From Myxococcota bacterium (lineage in GTDB: Bacteria; Myxococcota_A; UBA9160; PR03), in the NCBI GenBank assembly GCA_025453505.1, contig JALOQG010000141.1:1-7119 (forward strand): a stretch of 7,119 nt of DNA, in the 5' to 3' direction. The number at the start of each line of letters is the position of its first letter. Positions within the stretch are counted from its first letter, which is position 1. The notes under the pieces were generated by a model, which was not told the origin of the DNA, searched no databases, and saw only the letters and a list, made by a program, of their open reading frames with translations. This document shows, in pieces, positions 1 to 5,269 of the stretch. The position numbers and the translations under genes were made by a program.

Positions 1-527
1 CGATACGGCTCGCGGCAGGTGACGCCCGCGACGAGATCGCGCCCGTCGAGCGACGGCGCCGCCTTCGCCGCGGCGACGAGCGCCGCCGCATCCTGCTGCT
101 TCGGATCCGTCGAGACCACGCCGTTCTGGAAGCCGTCCCGCACGATTCGGCGCACCAGCGCGCGCGTGTCGATGCCGGCGATGCCCGGCACCTCCCAGCG
201 ACGCAGGAAGGCGTCGAGCGACTCCGTCGCGCGCCAGTTGCTCGGCACGTGGCAGAGCTCCTTCACCACGAAGGCCGACAGGTACGGGCGCGCCGACTCG
301 TCGTCCCCGGGATTGACGCCGACGTTCCCGATCTGCGTGTACGTCATCGTCACGATCTGCCCGGCGTAGGAAGGATCCGTGAGGATCTCCTGATAGCCGG
401 TCATGCTGGTGTTGAAGCAGACCTCGCCGCTCGCCACGCGCTCGGCGCCGAAGGCGCTCCCGCGGTAGACGGTCCCGTCGGCGAGGGCGAGCGTCGCCGG
501 TCGCGGAAGCGTTCGCACGGCGCTCAC
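1..527 (-). CDS. carA: Carbamoyl-phosphate synthase small chain, N-terminal part (3' end beyond left edge)
   Basis: This is the small (glutaminase) subunit of carbamoyl-phosphate synthase, which supplies ammonia from glutamine to the CarB subunit to make carbamoyl phosphate for pyrimidine and arginine synthesis in the cytosol. The 175 codons present cover the N-terminal CarA domain. The block FNTSMTGYQEILTDPSY (residues 38-54) is the family hallmark, followed by QIVTMTYTQIGNVG (57-70), SNWR (96-99) and GIDTRALVRRIVRDG (118-132). The C-terminal glutamine amidotransferase domain with its Cys/His/Glu triad lies outside the window, so its integrity cannot be judged. I chose GTG at 527 because it overlaps the pyrC stop as GTGA and has a GGGGAG Shine-Dalgarno at 543-538, 10 nt upstream. 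Last gene of the pyr operon seen here; carB may follow off the left edge (inference from common gene orders). Confidence 0.95.
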   Translation of the reverse strand, partial: MSAVRTLPRPATLALADGTVYRGSAFGAERVASGEVCFNTSMTGYQEILTDPSYAGQIVTMTYTQIGNVGVNPGDDESARPYLSAFVVKELCHVPSNWRATESLDAFLRRWEVPGIAGIDTRALVRRIVRDGFQNGVVSTDPKQQDAAALVAAAKAAPSLDGRDLVAGVTCREPY

Positions 528-1825
528 GGCAGCAGCACTCCCCGCTCGACGTCGTACACGAGCGCGCCGCCCACCAGCGTCGCGACCGCGCGGCCGATCA
601 TCTCCTGGCCCGCCCACGGCGAGTTGCGGCTCTTCGAGAATCCCTTCGCGGGATCGTAGACCCAGCGGCGTTCAGGATCGACGATCGCGACGTCGGCCAC
701 GGCCCCGACCTCGAGCGAGCCGCCGGGCCGGCCGATGATGCGCGCCGGATTCGTCGAGAGACGGCGGATCCACTCGAGCGGAGTGAGCTCTTCGCAGCGC
801 ACCAGCTCGAGGGTCACCGGCACGGCGGTCTCGAGACCGAGGACGCCCGGCGGTGCCGCGGTGAACTCGACGTCCTTCTCGTGTACCGCGTGCGGCGCGT
901 GGTCGGTGGCGATCGCGTCGAGCGTGCCGTCGGCGAGACCCGCGCGGCAGGCCGCGACGTCGCGCGCGCTGCGCAGCGGCGGCGCCATCTTCGTGTTCGT
1001 GTCGTAGCCGAGCGTCGCCTCGTCGGTGAGCACCAGGTGGTGCGGCGTGACCTCCGCGGTGACGTGCACGCCGCGTTCGCGCGCAGCGCGGATCAAATCC
1101 ACCGCTCCGGCCGTCGAGACGTGCCCGACATGCAGGTGCGCGCCGGCGAGCTCCGCCAGCGTGATGTCGCGCGCCACGTGTACGACCTCCGCGACGCAAG
1201 GGTTGCCCGGCAGCCCGAGCCGCGTCGAGACCGGCCCTTCGTTGACGACGCCCTCGCGCACCAGCGTGCGATCTTCGGCGTGCGTGATGATCGGCACGCG
1301 CGCGAGCTGCGAGTATTCGAACACGCGCCGCATCACGCCCGAGTCCATGATCGTCTTGCCGTCGTCGGAGAGCGCGACGCAGCCGGCGTCCACCAGCGCG
1401 ACCATCTCGGTCATCACTTCGCCGGCGAGACCGCGCGTCGCCGCGCCGACCGGGTACACGCGCGCGGGCGATTCCTGACGCGCGCGGTCGAGGATGTACT
1501 CGGTCACCGAAGGGTCGTCGTTGACCGGGTGCGTGTTGGCCATGCACACGACGGCCGTGAAGCCACCCGCCACCGCCGCACGCCCGCCGGAGGCGATGTC
1601 TTCCTTGTACTCCTGGCCCGGCTCGCGCAGGTGCACGTGCAGGTCGATGAAGCCCGGCGCCACCCAGCAGCCCGCCGCTTCGAGGATCTCGGCGCCCGCC
1701 GCGTCGAGCGCGGTGCCAATGGCGGCGATGCGCCCGTTCTCCACCAGCACGTCGGCGATCTCGTCGCGCTGCGCCGCGGGATCGAGCACGCGCCCGCCCC
1801 GGATCAGGATCCGCTGCTGTGTCAT
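524..1825 (-). CDS. pyrC: Dihydroorotase, class I
   Basis: Cytosolic zinc amidohydrolase that cyclises N-carbamoyl-L-aspartate to dihydroorotate, the third step of UMP synthesis. The 433-residue length fits class I enzymes. Visible motifs, numbered from the ATG at 1825: metal ligands H63 and H65 in DLHVHLREPG, substrate-binding region MANTHP (95-100), SDDG (153-156, with the Asp characteristic of the class I metal site), THAED with H182, HVGH with H235, TPHH (260-263), and ATDHAPH with catalytic D308. All expected ligands are present, so this looks like an active enzyme and not the inactive PyrC-prime partner found beside pyrB in some bacteria. A second possible start, GTG at 1840, would overlap the pyrB stop as GTGA, like the other junctions of this operon. 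GAAGG abuts that GTG with no spacer and lies 15 nt before the ATG, so the Shine-Dalgarno does not decide. I kept the ATG because family members normally begin only a few residues before the IRGGRV strand. Confidence 0.96.
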   Translation of the reverse strand: MTQQRILIRGGRVLDPAAQRDEIADVLVENGRIAAIGTALDAAGAEILEAAGCWVAPGFIDLHVHLREPGQEYKEDIASGGRAAVAGGFTAVVCMANTHPVNDDPSVTEYILDRARQESPARVYPVGAATRGLAGEVMTEMVALVDAGCVALSDDGKTIMDSGVMRRVFEYSQLARVPIITHAEDRTLVREGVVNEGPVSTRLGLPGNPCVAEVVHVARDITLAELAGAHLHVGHVSTAGAVDLIRAARERGVHVTAEVTPHHLVLTDEATLGYDTNTKMAPPLRSARDVAACRAGLADGTLDAIATDHAPHAVHEKDVEFTAAPPGVLGLETAVPVTLELVRCEELTPLEWIRRLSTNPARIIGRPGGSLEVGAVADVAIVDPERRWVYDPAKGFSKSRNSPWAGQEMIGRAVATLVGGALVYDVERGVLLP

Positions 1826-1836
1826 CGGATTCGAGT

Positions 1837-2766
1837 TCACCCTTCGCGCTTCGCCGACCGACCGGCGAAGAGATAGAGGACCGCCATGCGCACGGCGACG
1901 CCGTTGCGCACCTGGTCGAGGATCACGCCGGGCCGCTGGTCGGCGAGGTCGTGCGAGATCTCGACGCCGCGATTCACCGGGCCCGGGTGCATCACGATCG
2001 CGTCGTCCTTCGCAAAGCGCAGCTTGCGCCGGTCGATGCCGAAGGTGGACGCGTACTCGCGGATGCTCGGGAAGAAGCAGCCGTCGAGCCGTTCCTGCTG
2101 GATGCGCAGCACCATCACGACGTCGGCGCCCTCGAGCGCCTCGCGCAGGGACGTGTAGGCCTTGGCGCCGAGCGCCTCGACGCCGGCGGGCAGCATCGTC
2201 GGCGGCGCCGCGAGCCGCACCTCGGCGCCGAGCTTCGAGAAGGCGTAGAGATTGGACCGCGCGACGCGCGAGTGGGTGATGTCGCCGATGATCGTCACGG
2301 TGAGCCCGTCGAAGCGGCCCTTCTCCTGCTTGACCGTGAAGCAGTCGAGCAGCGCCTGGGTCGGATGCTCGTGCGCACCGTCGCCGGCGTTGATGACGGG
2401 CGCAGCCAGCGCGTCGGCGATGCGCTTGGGCACGCCCGCGACCTTGTGGCGCACGATCACCGCGTCCGGGTCCATCGCGTCGAGCGTCATCGCGGTGTCG
2501 AGGATGCTCTCGGCCTTGGTCAGGCTCGACGACGAGGGCGAGAAGTTGACGACGTCCGCGGAAAGCCGCTTGCCGGCGATCTCGAAGCTGGTGCGCGTGC
2601 GCGTCGAGGATTCGAAGAAGAGGTTCACCAGCGTGCGGCCGCGCAGCGTCGGCACCTTCTTCACGTCGCGGCGTCCGACCTCCTGCATCCGCTCCGCGGT
2701 CTCGAGGATGCGTTCGAGATCGGCGCGTTCGAGATCCTCGATGCCCAGCAGATCGCGACCCATCAT
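1837..2766 (-). CDS. pyrB: Aspartate carbamoyltransferase catalytic subunit
   Basis: Condenses carbamoyl phosphate with L-aspartate to give carbamoyl aspartate, the committed step of pyrimidine synthesis; cytosolic. The 309 residues span the complete catalytic chain. The carbamoyl-phosphate loop STRTRTSFE is at 54-62, the 80s loop lysine is K84 in SLTKAES, RH is at 106-107, HEHPTQ at 132-137, the aspartate-site RIQQER at 221-226, and MHPGPVNRG at 259-267. The HPGPVNRG form is the one seen in Gram-positive-type ATCases, in contrast to the HPLPR of E. coli. No pyrI regulatory-subunit gene is adjacent, so allosteric control by PyrI is not evident here; control through PyrR is more likely. The ATG at 2766 overlaps the pyrR stop (ATGA) and is preceded by GAGGGGG at 2780-2774 with a 7-nt spacer. 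A second ATG follows immediately at 2763. Confidence 0.97.
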   Translation of the reverse strand: MMGRDLLGIEDLERADLERILETAERMQEVGRRDVKKVPTLRGRTLVNLFFESSTRTRTSFEIAGKRLSADVVNFSPSSSSLTKAESILDTAMTLDAMDPDAVIVRHKVAGVPKRIADALAAPVINAGDGAHEHPTQALLDCFTVKQEKGRFDGLTVTIIGDITHSRVARSNLYAFSKLGAEVRLAAPPTMLPAGVEALGAKAYTSLREALEGADVVMVLRIQQERLDGCFFPSIREYASTFGIDRRKLRFAKDDAIVMHPGPVNRGVEISHDLADQRPGVILDQVRNGVAVRMAVLYLFAGRSAKREG

Positions 2767-3377
2767 GCGCTGGCCCCCTCGTGGACGACGACCTCGAGTT
2801 CCCCTTCGAGATCACCCGAAGAGCCGCGCAGGATCACGCGGTCCTCGCGCTGCGTCGGGATGTTCTTCCCGACGTAGTCGATCTTGATGGGGAGTTCGCG
2901 GTGACCGCGATCGACGAGCCCGACGACCTGGACGCCGCGCGGGCGTCCGAAGTCCATCAGCGCGTCCATCGCGGCGCGGATCGTGCGGCCCGTGCTGACG
3001 ACGTCGTCCACCAGCACGACGACGCGCTCATCGACGGCGCTCGGCATCTCGGTCTTGCGCAGCGGAGGGCGCTCGCCGCGCGCGGCGAGATCGTCGCGGT
3101 AGAGCGTCGTGTCGAGGATGCCGACGGGGAGATCGACGCCCGCGATCTCCTTGACCTGCGCCGCGATGACGCGCGCCAGCGGCACGCCACCATTCGGGAT
3201 CGCGACGAGGTAGAGGTCCTCGATCGACTCGTTCCGCTCGACGACTTCGTGCGCGATGCGCACGAGCGCCCTGCGGATGGCCACGTCGTCGAGTGCGACT
3301 CGCGTGCCGTCGGCGGCGGTCGCTTCGCGCGCGTGCGCGCGGTCTTCGGGTCTCGACAAGGAGGGGGAGTCGGCCAC
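2763..3377 (-). CDS. pyrR: PyrR: UMP-responsive pyr operon RNA-binding regulator / uracil phosphoribosyltransferase
   Basis: PyrR-family phosphoribosyltransferase of 204 residues. In Bacillus it binds pyr mRNA when UMP or UTP is high and also makes UMP from uracil and PRPP. AIRRALVRIAHEVVERN (33-49), TLYRDDL (91-97), the PRPP loop VVLVDDVVSTGRT (120-132) and VDRGHRELPIKIDYVGKNIP (155-174) are all family hallmarks. Positions equivalent to Bacillus RNA-contact residues are mostly kept: H43, R48, H159, R160, K165, K171. V39 replaces the Thr. The pyrophosphate loop reads IPNGG instead of the usual TRG. I chose GTG at 3377: AAAGG at 3389-3385 lies 7 nt before it, and the longer in-frame ATG at 3449 sits inside the -10 box. 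About 20 extra N-terminal residues precede the conserved domain. First gene of the pyr operon, overlapping pyrB by 4 nt. Confidence 0.93.
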   Translation of the reverse strand: MADSPSLSRPEDRAHAREATAADGTRVALDDVAIRRALVRIAHEVVERNESIEDLYLVAIPNGGVPLARVIAAQVKEIAGVDLPVGILDTTLYRDDLAARGERPPLRKTEMPSAVDERVVVLVDDVVSTGRTIRAAMDALMDFGRPRGVQVVGLVDRGHRELPIKIDYVGKNIPTQREDRVILRGSSGDLEGELEVVVHEGASA

Positions 3378-3381
3378 GCTC

Positions 3382-3420
3382 GCACCTTTGTCCGCCTCGC
3401 CGGACGGACTTAAAAGGGAC
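3382..3420 (-). promoter_or_regulatory. PyrR-binding RNA hairpin overlapping the pyrR Shine-Dalgarno
   Basis: The RNA read right to left folds as follows. The lower stem pairs CCUUU (3417-3413) with AAAGG (3389-3385). A three-base UAA bulge (3412-3410) lies on the 5' side only. The upper stem pairs GUCCG (3409-3405) with CGGAC (3394-3390), then U3404-G3395 and C3403-G3396. The hexaloop is CGGCGA (3402-3397). The core GUCCGGCGAGGC (3405-3394) fits the known PyrR recognition pattern GUC-CNGNGA-GGC at every position. The AAAGG strand is also the pyrR ribosome binding site. No terminator stem with a U-run lies between here and the start codon, which favours translational repression, as reported for mycobacterial PyrR, over Bacillus-type attenuation. 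The motif match is seen directly; the mechanism is inferred. Confidence 0.87.
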
Positions 3421-3444
3421 GGTCTATCGACTGGATCGGGTGGC

Positions 3445-3474
3445 AACATACCCGTCGCGTGCGACGACCGTCAA
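3445..3474 (-). promoter_or_regulatory. Sigma70-like promoter of the pyr operon
   Basis: TTGACG (-35, at 3474-3469) and TATGTT (-10, at 3450-3445) are separated by 18 bp on the minus strand, giving an expected start near 3438 and a leader of about 60 nt. The -35 box contains the TGA stop of the upstream ferritin-like gene (3473-3471). A 6-bp inverted repeat lies in the spacer. In a GC-rich setting this hexamer pair, at the right distance before the PyrR hairpin, is more than expected by chance, but it is a sequence-only call. Confidence 0.68.
3453..3466. repeat. 6-bp inverted repeat in the pyr promoter spacer
   Basis: CGTCGC and GCGACG are perfect inverted arms around a 2-bp centre, lying wholly between the -35 and -10 boxes. 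It could be an operator half-site pair or a weak stem just after the upstream stop codon. Short GC-rich dyads arise often by chance in this base composition, so the functional call is weak. Confidence 0.35.
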
Positions 3475-4268
3475 GCGCGCGGCGATCGGGGCCGGATCGG
3501 AGCTGCTTCCGGAGTGGCGCGCGGCGACCACGCGAGCGGCGGAAGCGCTCCCGCACACAGCTCCGCAATGCGTTCCTGCGCCAGCGGGCGCCCGAACTGC
3601 GCGTTGCGCATCTCGATGCGCGCACGCATCTGCGCGGTGCTGAGCTCCGTGAGGACACGCAGCGCCGCGGCGTCGAGGTCCCCCGTATCGACACCCTCGA
3701 CGCCCTCGCGCATGTGATCGATCTCGTCCGCATGGACCGCCGCGCAAGCCTCGGCGATCTCGTCGTCCGCTCCGCCGCGTCCGCGCAGCGCGATTCCCTC
3801 GGCGAAGAGCGTGGCGTAGCCGCCCTCCGTGAAGCGTTGCGCGCGGAGCCCGAGCGCGCCGTGCGCGCGCACGTGCTCGGCCCGCAGCTCCCGCAGAGCC
3901 CGGTTCTCCGGCCAGTCGCCCGAGCGCCCGAGCGCCTCCGCGTCGAGAGGCGCGTCGCCCGGGCGGCGGAGCGACTCGTGCAGCGCAGCGAAGACCTCGT
4001 AGTGGCGGAGCTCTGCGCGCACCGAGTCGGCGAGCCGCAGCAGCGAGGGCAGCGCACCGAGCGCAGGCGCTGGCGTGAGATCGAGGCGCAAGGCTTCGAG
4101 CTGGGGCACGACGCCGTCCCACATCTCCTTGAACGCCTGTCGCGCGATCCAGCACAGATCGGTCTCGCGCGTGCGCTGCGGCGACGCGAAGTAGCTGCGC
4201 ACCACCTCGGCCTCGCCGGCCCACAGGCGCGCATTCTGCTCGATCAGGCGTCGGAGTGCGGCTTTCAT
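3471..4268 (-). CDS. Putative ferritin-like (diiron four-helix) protein, function unknown
   Basis: A 265-residue, largely helical soluble protein with no signal peptide or membrane segment. Two ExxH motifs, E86-LR-H89 and E182-ID-H185, together with a helix carrying FTEGG (E148) and E157 between them, give the spacing of ferritin-like carboxylate-bridged diiron or dimanganese proteins: helix 2 ExxH, helix 3 Glu, helix 4 ExxH. The helix 1 Glu would be E49 or E58. The family assignment is by motif pattern only; I do not recognise a named family, and a heme-oxygenase-like fold is a possible alternative. The Ala/Pro/Arg-rich last 25 residues look disordered. The ATG at 4268 has no clear Shine-Dalgarno. 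The gene is divergent from a methyltransferase-like gene across 41 bp, and its stop codon lies in the -35 box of the pyr promoter, 93 bp before pyrR. Some read-through into pyr is possible. Confidence 0.72.
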   Translation of the reverse strand: MKAALRRLIEQNARLWAGEAEVVRSYFASPQRTRETDLCWIARQAFKEMWDGVVPQLEALRLDLTPAPALGALPSLLRLADSVRAELRHYEVFAALHESLRRPGDAPLDAEALGRSGDWPENRALRELRAEHVRAHGALGLRAQRFTEGGYATLFAEGIALRGRGGADDEIAEACAAVHADEIDHMREGVEGVDTGDLDAAALRVLTELSTAQMRARIEMRNAQFGRPLAQERIAELCAGALPPLAWSPRATPEAAPIRPRSPRA

Positions 4269-4279
4269 CCGTGCGCGGC

Positions 4280-4300
4280 GAGCCTAGCGAAACTAGGCTC
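4280..4300. repeat. Perfect 8-bp inverted repeat in the divergent intergenic region
   Basis: GAGCCTAG and CTAGGCTC flank a CGAAA centre. The 21-bp element fills half of the 41 bp between the start codons at 4268 (minus) and 4310 (plus). CTAG-containing arms are unusual in this GC-rich DNA. It may be an operator controlling both genes, or a hairpin in the 5' ends of both transcripts. It is not followed by a T-run, and it lies before the genes, so it is not a terminator. Confidence 0.6.
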
Positions 4301-4309
4301 CGTTTCGGA

Positions 4310-5269
4310 ATGAGCGAAGCACCCGACGCGAGCGTCACGACGGAGCGCGCCGATTTCCTCGGCGTCGATCTCGCCGAGGATCTCGGCGGGAATCTCCGCC
4401 TGGCTCGCCGGTCGGCGCCGGTGCAATGTCGGCCGGCGCCGGGCCGCGACGTGTGCGACTGGTATCACGGTTTCTATCCGCTGCTGCGCTGCGTCGGCGC
4501 CGCCGCCGCACCCGAGCGACACGCCCGTTTCTACGCGGAGGCGCTCGGGCCGTTCGCGCGCCACGGCGAATTCGGCCGCGTCCTGATCCCCGGCGCTGCG
4601 GACTCCGGCATGTTGCGATGTGTCCTTTCGACTCTTCGCGCCACGGGAGCACGCGCGCGCATCCGCGTGCTCGATCGCTGCGAGACGCCGTTGTCGCTGT
4701 GCCGGAGCTTTGCGGCACGCTGCGGAACCGCGATCGAGACGGAGACGTTCGATCTGCTTGGCACCACTCCCACCTGGAATCCGGACGGGGATCCGGACGG
4801 GGATCCGGACGGACGCTTCGACGTCGCGTGCACGCACTCGCTCCTCGCCTTCTTCCCGCCGGCGCGGCGCCGCGCGGGAATCGAAGCGTGCCGCGCGCGG
4901 CTGAGGTCCGGCGGCAAGCTCGTCTCGACGGCCCGCATCGACCCGGCGACCAGCGACGCCGGTACCCGCTTCACGCCGGCCGGTGCGCGCGCCTTCGCGA
5001 CGCGCATCCACGACGCGGCCGCGGCGCGTGGCGTCGCAGCGGATCTCGCTCCCGACTCCGCCTTCGATCTCGCGCTCCGCTACGCCGAGCGGATGGTCAG
5101 CTGGCCGTTCGCGTCGCCGCAGCAGCTCGTCGCAGACCTCGAGGCGAGCGGCTTCGCGGTGGATCGGCTCGACGTCGTCGACGTGCCAGGCCATCTCGGG
5201 CGCGACGTCGCCGGCGCCGGCACCCACCAGCACGCGGTCTACGCGGAGTTCGTCGCCTCGCGGGTCTGA
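4310..5269 (+). CDS. Class I SAM-dependent methyltransferase-like protein
   Basis: A 319-residue cytosolic protein with the order of a Rossmann-type SAM methyltransferase. It has a helical N-terminal cap with WYHGFYPLLR (51-60), a motif I variant VLIPGAADSGM (91-101), an acidic strand-2 end at D122 in VLDRCETPL (120-128), FDLLG (147-151), a motif IV-like stretch FDVACTHSLLAFFP (170-183) and the post-IV turn LRSGGKLV (198-205). The glycine loop deviates from the classical GxGxG but keeps the position. A (D)PDG triplet repeat (158-168) is inserted before the motif IV strand. The substrate cannot be inferred. ATG at 4310 was chosen because the ORF extension to 4256 would run through the intergenic dyad and into the divergent gene and looks non-conserved; the Shine-Dalgarno is weak at both. 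Divergent from the ferritin-like gene; its 3' end overlaps the ATP-grasp gene by 31 bp. Confidence 0.82.
   Translation: MSEAPDASVTTERADFLGVDLAEDLGGNLRLARRSAPVQCRPAPGRDVCDWYHGFYPLLRCVGAAAAPERHARFYAEALGPFARHGEFGRVLIPGAADSGMLRCVLSTLRATGARARIRVLDRCETPLSLCRSFAARCGTAIETETFDLLGTTPTWNPDGDPDGDPDGRFDVACTHSLLAFFPPARRRAGIEACRARLRSGGKLVSTARIDPATSDAGTRFTPAGARAFATRIHDAAAARGVAADLAPDSAFDLALRYAERMVSWPFASPQQLVADLEASGFAVDRLDVVDVPGHLGRDVAGAGTHQHAVYAEFVASRV
4779..4814 (+). repeat. Three tandem 12-bp repeats inside the methyltransferase gene
   Basis: The unit ATCCGGACGGGG occurs at 4779-4790 and 4791-4802, with a third copy at 4803-4814 differing in its last bases (GGAC). Being a multiple of three it stays in frame and encodes repeated Pro-Asp-Gly-Asp, probably a surface loop between core strands. 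This looks like slippage-type expansion. Confidence 0.85.

Noticed and set aside
881..1876. Plus-strand frame antisense to pyrC
   Set aside because: His/Arg/Val-rich mirror translation of the dihydroorotase coding strand with no domain features of its own.
1826..2815. Long minus-strand open frame that runs on upstream of pyrC and looks like a 763-residue fusion
   Set aside because: Its upstream part is an Arg/Ala-rich shadow of pyrB in another frame; only the segment from 1825 or 1840 to 524 is pyrC.
3378..3438. Bacillus-type transcription attenuator in the pyr leader
   Set aside because: No second GC-rich stem followed by a U-run exists between the PyrR hairpin and the start codon; the Shine-Dalgarno lies within the hairpin, which favours translational control.
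4256..4309. Earlier ATG for the methyltransferase gene
   Set aside because: It would overlap the divergent gene's start and translate the intergenic inverted repeat; the added residues are basic and look random, and no Shine-Dalgarno supports it.
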